This document shows positions 8,463-17,800 of a stretch of DNA of 64,000 bases, in pieces. Location: contig CP081102.1 of the NCBI GenBank assembly GCA_025141835.1, positions 3,286,001 through 3,350,000 on the forward strand, in the 5' to 3' direction. Source of the stretch: Rhodobacteraceae bacterium M385 (GTDB taxonomy: Bacteria; Pseudomonadota; Alphaproteobacteria; Rhodobacterales; Rhodobacteraceae). A program made the position numbers and the translations under genes. The notes below the pieces were generated by a model that saw only the letters and a program-made list of their open reading frames with translations, had not been told where the DNA came from and ran no database searches. Every line of letters begins with the position of its first letter. Position 1 is the first letter of the stretch.

Positions 8463-9107
8463 TCACCCCTTTAGCGCTTCTGCAAATGCAGCCATCTTCT
8501 CCGCATCCTTCACGCCGGGCGCAGACTCAATCGCAGAGGACAAGTCCACCTGCCGCGCGCCCGTTATCCGTACCGCCTCGGCCACGTTGTCTGCCGTCAA
8601 CCCGCCGGCCAGCATCCACGGCACCGTCCAGTATTTGCGGCCCGCCAGAAGCGACCAATCAAATGTCACCCCGTTGCCACCCGGCAAGTCCGAGCCCTTG
8701 GGCTTCTTGGCATCAATCAGCAGCTGATCCGCGACCTCGGCGTAGGTGTCGATCACCGCCAGATCCCCCGCCTCGGCCACCGCGATGGCCTTCATCACCG
8801 GCAGGCCATAACGCGCGCGGATCTCGGCCACGCGCTCCGGCGTCTCCCCGCCGTGGAGCTGCAACATATCCAGCGGCACCTGATCCACGATCTCATCCAA
8901 CATCGCGTCGTCAGCATTCACCACCAACGCCACCTTGGCGATGCCCACAGGCACCTCCAGCGCCAAGGCCCTCGCTTGCGCGACCGAGACATTGCGCGGC
9001 GACTTCGGAAAGAACACGAAACCCACGTAGCGTGCGCCCGCTTGGGCCGCGGCATCAACGTCTTCGCGGCGGCTCAGCCCGCAGAACTTGATCGAAACAT
9101 CTGCCAA
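8463..9107 (-). CDS. trpF: Phosphoribosylanthranilate isomerase
   Basis: Third step of tryptophan synthesis: Amadori rearrangement of N-(5'-phosphoribosyl)anthranilate. The 214-residue TIM-barrel protein carries IKFCGLSRREDV with the catalytic Cys, VGFVFFPKSPRNV, the LQLHGGETPE motif, and the phosphate-binding region ending near VDLSSAIES. The catalytic Asp of the FDWSLL region is present. The only suitable start is TTG 9107, four bases after the lapA stop, with no clear ribosome-binding site, so translation probably depends on coupling to lapA. Confidence 0.95.
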   Translation of the reverse strand: MADVSIKFCGLSRREDVDAAAQAGARYVGFVFFPKSPRNVSVAQARALALEVPVGIAKVALVVNADDAMLDEIVDQVPLDMLQLHGGETPERVAEIRARYGLPVMKAIAVAEAGDLAVIDTYAEVADQLLIDAKKPKGSDLPGGNGVTFDWSLLAGRKYWTVPWMLAGGLTADNVAEAVRITGARQVDLSSAIESAPGVKDAEKMAAFAEALKG

Positions 9108-9111
9108 GAGT

Positions 9112-9480
9112 TCAACGCGCAGCGTCGGCGTCTTCTAGGATCGCCAGCACATCGTCCTGGCTGTCGCCTTTGCGGCCCTTCATCGCGGCCACTTCTTGTT
9201 CCAACCGTGTTGCTTCGCGGCGTTGTGTCTTGGCCTCGGCCCGGAAGCGATGCTCCCGCAGCCATTCCAGCACGAAGCCCACCACGATCCCGACCGCCAA
9301 CGCGCCCGTGACCACCAAGAACAGGGGCAGTGTCAGCTCGTTGGGCATCCGCAAAGCGTTCGCCATCACGTCGGGCATCAGGTTCAGCGTGACCGGATCA
9401 TTGTTGGCAAAAAACAGGAAAACCAGCGCCAGCAAAACCAACGCCAAGAACAGAAGTTTAATAAACCGCAGAATTTTCAA
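9112..9480 (-). CDS. lapA: LapA family (DUF1049) inner-membrane protein
   Basis: A 122-residue protein of the LapA/DUF1049 family, which in Escherichia coli works with LapB in lipopolysaccharide assembly control. Two N-terminal transmembrane helices (KLLFLALVLLALVFLFFANN and LFLVVTGALAVGIVVGFVLE) are separated by a short periplasmic loop with the family motif NNDPVTLNLMP. A basic, coiled-coil-like cytoplasmic tail follows. The gene lies between ihfB and trpF, the usual Rhodobacterales order. Function here is inferred from the family only. Confidence 0.85.
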   Translation of the reverse strand: MKILRFIKLLFLALVLLALVFLFFANNDPVTLNLMPDVMANALRMPNELTLPLFLVVTGALAVGIVVGFVLEWLREHRFRAEAKTQRREATRLEQEVAAMKGRKGDSQDDVLAILEDADAAR

Positions 9481-9523
9481 AGCATCCCCCTTGGGCCTTT
9501 ACGGCCACCAAGGACCGCCGCAC

Positions 9524-9811
9524 CTAGCTTTCGTGACCGTTCAGCCTGTCGCGTAGCAGTTTCCCGGCCTTGAAGAAAGGCACATGCTTTTCCTCAACCG
9601 AGACACTTTCGCCCGTGCGCGGATTACGACCGATGCGGGCGTCTCGCTTTTTCACCGAAAAAGCGCCAAAGCCGCGCAACTCAACCCGGTCACCGGCGGC
9701 CAAGGCATCAATCACTTCTTCGAAGATCGAATTAACAATCCGTTCAACGTCACGTTGAAAAAGGTGTGGGTTTTCATCAGAAAGCTTCTGAATCAATTCG
9801 GATCGTATCAT
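9524..9811 (-). CDS. ihfB: Integration host factor beta subunit
   Basis: DNA-bending nucleoid protein, partner of IhfA. The 95-residue product has the complete HU/IHF fold: MIRSELIQKL at the N-terminus, ERIVNSIFEEVIDALAAGDR in the dimer core, and the beta-arm signature GRNPRTGESV with the intercalating Pro. DRVELRGFGAFSVKKR is typical of the beta subunit. ATG 9811 is preceded by GGGGGATG. A promoter is proposed upstream at 9862-9889. The gene heads the ihfB-lapA-trpF-trpB cluster. Confidence 0.95.
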   Translation of the reverse strand: MIRSELIQKLSDENPHLFQRDVERIVNSIFEEVIDALAAGDRVELRGFGAFSVKKRDARIGRNPRTGESVSVEEKHVPFFKAGKLLRDRLNGHES

Positions 9812-9861
9812 GGATCATCCCCCAAGGATCATTCGCGGCGTGGCAGTGCCGATTAGCTGGC

Positions 9862-9890
9862 ACTATACTCACATTCACCACTTAGTGAAT
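9862..9890 (-). promoter_or_regulatory. Candidate ihfB promoter with an inverted repeat over the -35
   Basis: On the minus strand TTCACT (9889-9884) and TATAGT (9867-9862) are separated by 16 bases, a fair sigma-70 match about 50 bases before the ihfB start. The -35 lies inside a 6-bp inverted repeat, ATTCAC-N6-GTGAAT, at 9873-9890. Binding of a regulator is inference. Confidence 0.45.
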
Positions 9891-10048
9891 ACTCTAAAGC
9901 CACCCTTTTCTAGGGCAAGCCCCTGCCAAATGCCTGTTTCCAAGCATGATTTCGCCGGGCTTGGGTCGCTTACCTCAGCTGAGCGGTCTCAATAATCACC
10001 GGGCCCAACACCCGATTCGGGCGGGTTTTCGCTGAACTTAGGGGGGAG

Positions 10049-10125
10049 TGGCGGGCCCAGAAGGACTCGAACCCTCAACCTGCCGATTAGAAGTCGGCTG
10101 CTCTATCCAGTTGAGCTATGGGCCC
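10049..10125 (-). tRNA. tRNA-Arg (anticodon TCT)
   Basis: Reading the minus strand, the acceptor GGGCCCA pairs with TGGGCCC. The D arm GCTC/GAGC, anticodon stem GCCGA/TCGGC with loop CTTCTAA (anticodon TCT) and T arm GAGGG-TTCGAAT-CCTTC are all intact. A G discriminator is followed by an encoded CCA, giving 77 bases. It decodes AGA, a rare codon in this GC-rich genome. No integrase or duplicated 3' end suggests use as an attachment site. Confidence 0.97.
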
Positions 10126-10207
10126 GCTACGGCGCGGTGTAGCGCCTCTGGCCGGGGCCGGGAAGAGGTGGCGCACGACAAATTTCGAATGGGCTTGGAA
10201 TTCAGAC

Positions 10208-10663
10208 CTAAAGCGCACGCATCATGAAGACAGAGTTCGGGTCTTCACCGTAGCCGCCAAAGGGCGGGCAATAGGTGAACCCGGCGCGTTCATACAAGCG
10301 CCGTGCCGCTGCATGAGGCGGGAGGCTGCCGGTCTCCAGATAGATCGCCGTGCATCCCGCTGCTGTCGCGTCCGCCACAATCGCTTGCACGATTTTCTGG
10401 CCTGCGCCTTGCCCTCTCGCGGCCTCTAGAACATGCATGGACTTCAGCTCTGCCGCGGTGTCTCCAAACCGTTTCCAGCCCCCCATTGCGACTGGTTCGC
10501 CGTCCAACCTGCCCACAAACAAGCGCACCCCTTCGGCGGCAAGGGTCGCGCCGTTCATGTTGTGTTGGCTTTCGTCGGGGTAATCGCCCGCGCCGTGGGC
10601 TTGATGATGCGCAATCAACGGGCGCAAAGCCGGGTCGTCCGCTGCGCAAATCGTGATCTGCAT
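10208..10663 (-). CDS. GNAT family N-acetyltransferase
   Basis: A 151-residue acetyltransferase. The acetyl-CoA-binding motif A is ARGQGAGQKIVQAIVADA near residue 85, preceded by ELKSMHVLE, and the C-terminal motif B is YERAGFTYCPPFGGY followed by FMMRAL. This last block is typical of YjgM/PaiA-like GNATs. ATG 10663 (MQITICAADDPALR) is chosen; the open frame to 10732 adds a non-conserved segment. The acceptor substrate is unknown. It diverges from the ATP-grasp operon. Confidence 0.83.
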   Translation of the reverse strand: MQITICAADDPALRPLIAHHQAHGAGDYPDESQHNMNGATLAAEGVRLFVGRLDGEPVAMGGWKRFGDTAAELKSMHVLEAARGQGAGQKIVQAIVADATAAGCTAIYLETGSLPPHAAARRLYERAGFTYCPPFGGYGEDPNSVFMMRAL

Positions 10664-10905
10664 GACTGCACCTTTGGGTTGTTCGTCTATTTTCGTCCTG
10701 TGGCTGATTGTGACGGGACCGCCGAGTGGCAATCAAGCGGTCTTTGCGTGGTTCGCGATCGGTCTGGGCGCGTTTTGCGTTAAGGAATGGCAAACTAGGC
10801 CACAGCCATCCCATCATTGTCTATATTTTGGGCGAATAGTTGATGTGAAAGAACTCCCGCGCCGCATCACGTTGCATTAAGGGCCAAAACCGCTAGCGTT
10901 AACGA

Positions 10906-12330
10906 ATGGACAAACCACTACCGCACTTCAGCGAGATGTATGCCGGCGCCACGCCGCGCAGCCCCTACACCAAATACGATGCTTGGTTTGCCGGCCAGAA
11001 CAACGCCCGGCTCGCCACCAAATCGCAAGAGGCCGAGGCCTTCTTTCGCCGCACCGGCATCACGTTCAACGTTTACGGACAACAAGATGCCGAGGAACGG
11101 CTGATCCCGTTTGATCTGGTGCCGCGCATTATATCATCGCGGGAATGGACCAAACTCTCAAAAGGGATCGAGCAGCGCGTCTACGCGATCAACGCCTTTC
11201 TCCACGATATCTACAACCGCCAGGAAATTCTGCGGGCGGGGGTTATCCCGACCCAGCTTATCGCCCAGAATGACGCGTTCTTGCCGCAGATGATGGACTT
11301 CAGCCCCCCCGGCGATGTGTTCACCCATATCGTTGGCACCGACATTGTCCGCACCGGAGAGGATGATTTCTTCGTCCTCGAAGACAACGCCCGCACCCCT
11401 TCGGGCGTCAGCTATATGCTGGAAAACCGCGAAACCATGCTGCAAATGTTCCCCGAGCTGTTCAGCAGCATCCGGGTGCAGCCGGTCAGCGACTACCCCA
11501 AGAACCTGCGCCGCTCGCTTGAGGCCTCGGCGCCCAAAGGCTGCACCGGGCGGCCCTGCGTGGTGATCCTGACGCCGGGGATTCACAACTCTGCGTATTT
11601 TGAACACAGCTTTCTGGCCGACCAGATGGGGGTGGAGCTTGTCGAAGGCCATGACCTGCGGGTGGTCGATGGCCATATCGCCATGCGCACCACCAAAGGG
11701 TATCGCAAGATCGACGTGATCTACCGCCGTGTGGACGATGAATATCTGGACCCGCTCACCTTCAACCCTGCGTCTATGTTGGGGGTTCCCGGCATCATGG
11801 ATGTGTATCGCGCGGGCAATATCACCATCGCAAACGCCCCCGGCACGGGCGTCGCTGATGACAAGGCCGTTTATAGCTATATCCCTGATATCATACGCTT
11901 CTACACCGGAGAGCCACCGATCCTGAAGAACGTCCAGACCTTCCGATGCTCGGAGCCGGAGAGTTTGAAATACGTCTTGGACAACCTCGCTGATCTGGTG
12001 GTGAAAGAGGTTCACGGCTCAGGGGGCTACGGCATGTTGGTCGGCCCCGCTGCCAGCAAGAAAGAGCTGTCGGATTTTGCCGACAAACTGCGCGCGCGCC
12101 CCGGCAATTACATCGCGCAGCCGACGCTGTCGCTGTCGACGGTGCCGATCTTCACCGAAAGCGGCCTTGCGCCGCGCCACGTCGATCTGCGCCCCTTCGC
12201 GCTGGTCTCGCCCAAGGGGGTGGACATCACGCCCGGCGGGTTGACCCGCGTGGCATTGACCGAAGGCTCTTTGGTGGTGAACTCCAGCCAAGGCGGCGGC
12301 ACCAAAGACACTTGGGTATTGGAAGACTGA
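10906..12330 (+). CDS. Circularly permuted ATP-grasp protein (COG2308 type)
   Basis: First gene of the Anbu operon. The 474-residue protein belongs to the circularly permuted type-2 ATP-grasp family (DUF404/DUF407), predicted to form amide bonds from a carboxylate and an amine using ATP. Visible motifs are VLEDNARTPSGVSYMLENRE, the nucleotide-binding glycine stretch VVKEVHGSGGYGML near residue 370 and the late RHVDLRPF. ATG 10906 follows a divergent intergenic region. The next gene starts one base after the stop, so translation is probably coupled. The substrate is unknown; a peptide or glutamate-type ligation is inferred from family context. Confidence 0.88.
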   Translation: MDKPLPHFSEMYAGATPRSPYTKYDAWFAGQNNARLATKSQEAEAFFRRTGITFNVYGQQDAEERLIPFDLVPRIISSREWTKLSKGIEQRVYAINAFLHDIYNRQEILRAGVIPTQLIAQNDAFLPQMMDFSPPGDVFTHIVGTDIVRTGEDDFFVLEDNARTPSGVSYMLENRETMLQMFPELFSSIRVQPVSDYPKNLRRSLEASAPKGCTGRPCVVILTPGIHNSAYFEHSFLADQMGVELVEGHDLRVVDGHIAMRTTKGYRKIDVIYRRVDDEYLDPLTFNPASMLGVPGIMDVYRAGNITIANAPGTGVADDKAVYSYIPDIIRFYTGEPPILKNVQTFRCSEPESLKYVLDNLADLVVKEVHGSGGYGMLVGPAASKKELSDFADKLRARPGNYIAQPTLSLSTVPIFTESGLAPRHVDLRPFALVSPKGVDITPGGLTRVALTEGSLVVNSSQGGGTKDTWVLED

Positions 12331-12331
12331 T

Positions 12332-13273
12332 ATGTTGGGAAAAACCGCAGGTGGTCTTTACTGGATGTTCCGGTCTTTGGAACGGGCCGAAAATACAGCG
12401 CGTTTGATTGAAGCGGGCTTTCGGATCGCATTGACCCGCTCCAATAACGCCGAGGCCGAATGGCGCTCGGTCATTCAAACGCTGGCCGCGCAGCAAGCCT
12501 ATGAGGCAATTAACGACGGCTACGATAGTGCGCAGGTGGTTAACTTCCTGTTGCGCGAACCGACAAATCCCAGCTCTGTGCTGTCGATCATCAAGTCGGC
12601 CCGTGACAACGCGCGACTGGTCCGCACCGCCCTGACGACTGAAGTCTGGTCGGCGGTAAACGAGTCGTGGATGTTGTTCACCGAACTGCTGAAGGATGAA
12701 ATTCCACAAACGGAATTGCCCGCCATTCTGGCCACGATCCGCCAGCAGTCGGGGTTGGTGCGTGGGGCGTTGCACGGCACCATGTTGCGCAACGACGTCT
12801 ACGACTTCTGCCGCCTTGGCACTTTTATCGAACGGATGGACAACACCGCGCGGATCATCGACGTGAAATATTACTCGCTTCTGCCCGCGCCGTCCTTCGT
12901 GGGAAGTCGCCTGGATAACGTGCAATGGGAAACCATGCTGCGGTCGGTGTCAGCGCATCGGTCTTTCCGGTGGGCGGTTGAGGAAGATTTCAACGCCTCC
13001 ACCATCGCCGAATTCCTGATACTGGACCGTCGCATGCCGCGCGCCTTGGCCTTCAGTGCCGGAAAGGTTGTTAAAAGCCTGCAAAAACTGGGCGAGAACT
13101 ACGGCGCATCGCCTGAATCCCATGAGATGGCGAACGTTCTTTATGCCCGTTTGGTGAACCGCGACATCGACTCTATCTTCGAGGAAGGCTTGCACGAATT
13201 CGTCCGCACGCTGATCGACAAGACAGCGGGCCTCGCACAACAGATCGAGTTGGACTATAGGTTCTCGGCATAA
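12332..13273 (+). CDS. Alpha-E domain protein (COG2307/DUF403)
   Basis: A 313-residue, almost entirely helical protein of the alpha-E family. It begins MLGKTAGGLYWMFRSLERAE with the conserved Glu-rich first helix and contains RSARDNARLVR and FIERMDNTARIIDVKYY. Family members nearly always neighbour the ATP-grasp gene and are thought to be its partner, but the reaction is unproven. ATG 12332 lies one base after the ATP-grasp stop. Its own stop TAA overlaps the next ATG (TAATG), so the first three genes are tightly coupled. Confidence 0.87.
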   Translation: MLGKTAGGLYWMFRSLERAENTARLIEAGFRIALTRSNNAEAEWRSVIQTLAAQQAYEAINDGYDSAQVVNFLLREPTNPSSVLSIIKSARDNARLVRTALTTEVWSAVNESWMLFTELLKDEIPQTELPAILATIRQQSGLVRGALHGTMLRNDVYDFCRLGTFIERMDNTARIIDVKYYSLLPAPSFVGSRLDNVQWETMLRSVSAHRSFRWAVEEDFNASTIAEFLILDRRMPRALAFSAGKVVKSLQKLGENYGASPESHEMANVLYARLVNRDIDSIFEEGLHEFVRTLIDKTAGLAQQIELDYRFSA

Positions 13274-14070
13274 TGGACCTTAGCATCACCCACACAACCG
13301 AATACGCCTATAGCGCCCCGGTGGACTACGCGCTGCAAAAAGTGCGGTTGCGCCCGTTGGCCTCTGCCATGCAATCGCTGGCGGATTGGTCGCTTGATGT
13401 TTCCGGCGGTAAGATCGAGGCGAGCTACAAAGACCACCACGGCAATCACGTTGATCTGGTCAGCATTACGCCCGGTGAGCAAGTCCTTCGCATCACGGCC
13501 AGCGGACATGTCACAACCCTGAATGACACGGGCGTGTTTGGCCCCGTTCATGGCCGCGCACCGCTTTGGCATTTCCGCCAGCCCACAGTCTTAACGATGC
13601 CGGGTGCGGCGATTGCCGCCCTGCCCCGCATCCCGCCCGAGCCCGACGCGCAACTTCCCGCGCTGCACGCGCTTTCCGCCACGATCCTCGAGGCGCTGCC
13701 CTACAAGTCGGGCGCGACAGCCGTGGACACGACCGCCGAAGAGGCGCTGCAAGGCGAAAACGGCGTGTGTCAGGACCATTCGCAGATCTTCGTCGCCGCC
13801 GCCCGCCAGTCTGGCCTTCCGGCCCGCTATGTCAGCGGCTACCTGATGATTAACGATCAGATCGTTCAGGAAGCCACCCACGCCTGGGCCGAGGTCTATG
13901 TGGACAAGATTGGCTGGGTTGGGTTTGACGTGTCCAACGGCGTGTCCCCGGATGAAAAATATGTCCGCATCGCCGTGGGCCGCGACGCCCGTGATGCCGC
14001 CCCGATTGAGGGGCTGCGCCTTGGGTCAAGCGATGAAACGCTTATGGTATCTTTACAAGTCCAACAGTAG
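13273..14070 (+). CDS. Transglutaminase-like cysteine protease family protein
   Basis: A 265-residue protein with the bacterial transglutaminase N-terminal beta domain followed by the papain-like catalytic core. The triad is visible as Cys166 in NGVCQDHSQ, His203 in ATHAWAEVYV and Asp219 in GFDVSNG. Bacterial members are generally predicted peptidases rather than crosslinkers. ATG 13273 overlaps the previous stop by one base. In this operon it could cleave or recycle a product of the ATP-grasp enzyme; that role is inference. Confidence 0.88.
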   Translation: MDLSITHTTEYAYSAPVDYALQKVRLRPLASAMQSLADWSLDVSGGKIEASYKDHHGNHVDLVSITPGEQVLRITASGHVTTLNDTGVFGPVHGRAPLWHFRQPTVLTMPGAAIAALPRIPPEPDAQLPALHALSATILEALPYKSGATAVDTTAEEALQGENGVCQDHSQIFVAAARQSGLPARYVSGYLMINDQIVQEATHAWAEVYVDKIGWVGFDVSNGVSPDEKYVRIAVGRDARDAAPIEGLRLGSSDETLMVSLQVQQ

Positions 14071-14103
14071 ACAGGAATCGCACCCTTCAAAACGTAGAGC
14101 CAC

Positions 14104-14835
14104 ATGACTTATTGTATCGGAATGCGACTGGACCGCGGGTTGGTCCTGATGTCGGACACGCGCACCAGCGCGGGCGTCGATAATTTTGCCGTCAGCAAGA
14201 AGATGTTCACTTGGGAAGTCCCCGGCGAACGGGCGATTACCATCATGACCGCGGGCAACCTTGCCACGACGCAATCCATGATCAGCTTGCTGGAAGAACG
14301 CTCTGTCTCGGAACAAGAACGCGATCCCAGCATCTTGCAAGAACCCACGATGTTTCAGGTGGCGCGGCTGGTCGGGGCGACCCTGCGCGAGGTGATCACC
14401 ACCTCCTCTGCATCCGGGCAAACGTCCGAGGATCAGTTCGGCGCGTCGATCATCGTTGCGGGACAGATCAAGGGCGGCAAGCCCACGGTCTTTATGATCT
14501 ACCCCGAAGGGAACTTCATCGAGATCACCGATGACACGCCGTTCTTCCAGATTGGCGAAACCAAATACGGCAAGCCGATCCTAGTGCGTGTCTATGATGC
14601 GGCGATGGAATTCGACGACGCCATCAAGCTGCTTCTGGTGTCCTTCGATTCCACGGTGAAATCCAACCTCTCCGTCGGTCTCCCGTTTGATCTTCAGGTC
14701 TATGAGAATGACAGTTTCACCGTGGGCCGCACGAAGCGGATCACCGCGGATGACCCGATTTATCAGCAGATTTCGGACGGTTGGGGTGATGCCCTGCGCG
14801 ATGCGTTTAACGTGTTGCCGACCTACAAACTCTGA
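14104..14835 (+). CDS. Anbu, proteasome-type N-terminal-nucleophile hydrolase (COG3484)
   Basis: A 243-residue homologue of the proteasome beta fold known as Anbu (ancestral beta subunit). After Met removal the N-terminus is Thr1 (TYCIGMRLDRG), with Asp17 in LMSDTRT and Lys31/Lys32 in VSKKMF close to the catalytic Lys33 of proteasomes, so the active site looks intact. Published Anbu structures form open helical rings rather than closed barrels. It lies 33 bases after the transglutaminase-like gene and closes the operon before a bidirectional terminator. No regulatory ATPase (HslU, Mpa) is encoded nearby. Its physiological substrate is unknown. Confidence 0.92.
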   Translation: MTYCIGMRLDRGLVLMSDTRTSAGVDNFAVSKKMFTWEVPGERAITIMTAGNLATTQSMISLLEERSVSEQERDPSILQEPTMFQVARLVGATLREVITTSSASGQTSEDQFGASIIVAGQIKGGKPTVFMIYPEGNFIEITDDTPFFQIGETKYGKPILVRVYDAAMEFDDAIKLLLVSFDSTVKSNLSVGLPFDLQVYENDSFTVGRTKRITADDPIYQQISDGWGDALRDAFNVLPTYKL

Positions 14836-14842
14836 GATCCCC

Positions 14843-14875
14843 AAAGCCCCCCGGCTGACCGCCGGAGGGGCCTTT
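14843..14875. terminator. Bidirectional terminator between anbu and the RND operon
   Basis: The stem formed by 14843-14855 and 14861-14875 (AAAG and CCCCCCGGC against GCCGG, GGGG and CTTT, with two single-base bulges) has a five-base loop. AAA and TTT at its two ends allow it to act on both strands. It lies 7 bases after the anbu stop and 10 bases from the RND permease stop on the other strand. Confidence 0.8.
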
Positions 14876-14885
14876 GATTACATCG

Positions 14886-17800
14886 CTACCCTGCCAAACG
14901 CGCCCGTTGATCCGCGCGTTTGAAGAACAGGAAGTAGAAAACCGGCGCCGCGATCATTGTCAGCACCGAGGCAAACGCCAACCCACCCATGATCGTCACT
15001 GCCATCGACTGGAAGAACGCGTCCGAGATCAGCGGCAGCATCCCAAGGATAGTTGTGGCCGCCGCCAGGAACACCGGCCGCAAACGCGATGTAGAGGCTT
15101 CGACAATCGCTTCGGTCAAAGGCATGTCCGGCTTCGCTTCTCGGGTCAGGTCGATCTCTTCCACCAAGACGATGCCGTTCTTGATCAACATCCCCGACAG
15201 GGACAGCAGCCCCAGCAACGCCGTGAAGGTGAAGGGCAAACCCGCCCCCAACAAGCCAAGGCTGACCCCGTTCACGGCCATTGGCACCAGTAGCCAGATG
15301 ATGATCGGCTGGCGCAAGGCGTTGAACAACAGGACCGAGATCAGGACCATCACGATCAGGCTGAACGGCAGCTGACCTGCAAGGGATGCCTGCGCATCGG
15401 AGGAGCTTTCAAGTTCCCCGCCCCATTCCATCGTGTAGCCTTCGGGTAGGGTCATTTCGTCGATGATCGCCTGCACCTCCACCTGCACTTCACTTGCCGT
15501 CATATCGCGCGGGATATCGGCCCCCACAGTGATGACATTGGCCCGGTCCCGGCGATGCACCAGCGTATCCTGCGGCTCGAAGGTGAAACCGTCGATGACC
15601 TGATGCATCGGTACAAAACCGTTGCCGCTGTCCGAATACAGAAGGTAATCGGTCAGGGCGATGCTGCCGTCTTGCGGGCCGCGCAGAACGATGGGGATTT
15701 GGCGGTCCCCTTCGCGGAACGTCCCGGCAGAAAGCCCTTCGCTTGCGAATTGCATCATCTCGGTGATTTCAGATCGCGAGATACCCGCATCCTGGGCACG
15801 GTCTTCGGCATAGACCGGGCGCAGCACCAATTCACGCTCTCGCCAATCGTGGCGCGGCGAGATGATGTTGTCGGACGCGCTGACCATCCTTGCCATCGCC
15901 TCATCCGCCAGATCGCGCAGAACGTCTGGATCACGGCCAAGGAAACGCACCTCGATCGGCGCGCCGCCACCCGGCCCGAAGGCCAGCCGCATGACACGGA
16001 ATTCCCCTTGGGGCACGGCATCGGCGGCGAAGGCCTCTAGCACGTTCATTTCTTCTTCGATCACGTCCAGCGATGTGACCCGCACGATCAGGTGGCCATA
16101 GCTCGGGTTCGGGTCTTCGCTGTCATAGGTCAGCATGAAGCGTGACGCGCCCATCCCGGAGAAGGACGTCACCGCCTCAACCTCTTCACGCTCGCTCAAC
16201 CAATCTTCCAGCACTGCCATGTCCTCGGTCGTTTGTTGGATCGAGGCCCCTTGCGGCAATTGGTAATGCACGAAGTAAAGCGGCGTGTTGCTGTCTGGGA
16301 AGAACTGTTGCCGGATCTGCCCGAACATCGCGTAACACGCGACCGTGGTGACAATCAGTGTCGCGACAACAATCCAGCGGAATTTCAGGCAGACCCGGAG
16401 CACCGCAGCATAGCCCCGGAACAAGGCGCCGTCGTAGCCGCCTTCTCCTTCGCCGGTGCCTTGTTTGAAGAAGTAATGTCCCAAAAGTGGCGTGGCGGTA
16501 AGGGCCAGCACCCAAGACAGCAGCAGCGAAATGGCGATCACCGCGAATAGGGAGAACAGGAACTCTCCCGTCGCGTCAGGGCTTAACCCGATCCCAGCAA
16601 AGGCCATGATCCCGATCACGGTGGCCCCCAACAGCGGGATTTGCGTTTTGCTGGCCGCCTCTGTTGCGGCATCGCGCGATGACTTGCCGCCCTTCATCGC
16701 GATCTGCATCCCTTCCGCCACGACGATGGCGTTATCGACCAGCATCCCCATGGCGATAATCAACGCGCCCAGAGAAATCCGCTCCATCTCGATGGAGTAC
16801 AGCATCATGAAGAACAGCGTGCCCACCACGGTCAGCAAAAGAGTGCTGCCCACAACCACAGCGGCCCGCCACCCCATGAACACCGCCAGAACCACCACAA
16901 CGATGGTGACAGACATCAACAGGTTCACAAGAAAGGCGTTGGACGCCTCTTCCACGACGATGTGTTGCTGGTAGACGGGCTCGACCGAAACGCCCAAAGG
17001 AATGACGCTTTCCAACTCAGCCAAACGCGCATCGACGCGGTGGCCTACTTCGACGATGTTCTCGGTCGAAATCCCGGCAACGCCAAGGGTGAAGGCCTCG
17101 GTCCCGTTGTGGCGCACGATCAGGTTCGGCGCAGCTTCTCGGGCGCGGAAGACCTCTGCCACGTCGGTCAGGTTGATGATCTCTCCGCCGACACCCACCG
17201 ACAGCGTCGCGATTTCAGACACGGTGTCGGACCCTTGGGGCCGCTGAATAAGCGTGCGCCCCTCGGTCGATTGCAGGGTGCCGCCGTCCACGATTTCGTC
17301 TGCCCCCGCAATGGCGGCCTGCATGGCGGCAGGGGGGATGCCAAGGGTCGTGGTCAGGGCCAGATCAGGCTCCACATAGATGACCTCATTGGGCAGACCC
17401 GATAGCGACACATCGGCCACCCCGTCCACAGCCAGCAATTCGCGGCGCAGGAAAGCGGCGATGTCGTTGACCTCGGCGTCGGTGTAGCCTTCCGCCGTTA
17501 CCGCGAAATAAAGGCCAAACACGTCGCCGAAATTGTCGTTCACAAACGGCTCGGACGCGCCACTTGGCAGGGCAGCATCGGCGACACGGTTACGCAGGTC
17601 TGTCCAGATGGCCGGCAATTCGGTGCCGTCATATTGGTTTCCCATGTTGACCACGATCCACGATAGGCCGGGCTGGTTCATGGTGACGATGTCATCCACC
17701 TCGCCCATGCTCTGGATCTCGGACTCAATCGCTTCCGAGACCTCTAGCGCCACTTCTTCCGCCGAGGCGCCGGGGTATTGCGTGACCACAATCGCGGTCT

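Noticed and set aside
10049..10125. tRNA-Arg considered as the attachment site of an integrated element
   Set aside because: No integrase, no duplicated tRNA 3' end and no change of gene character on either side.
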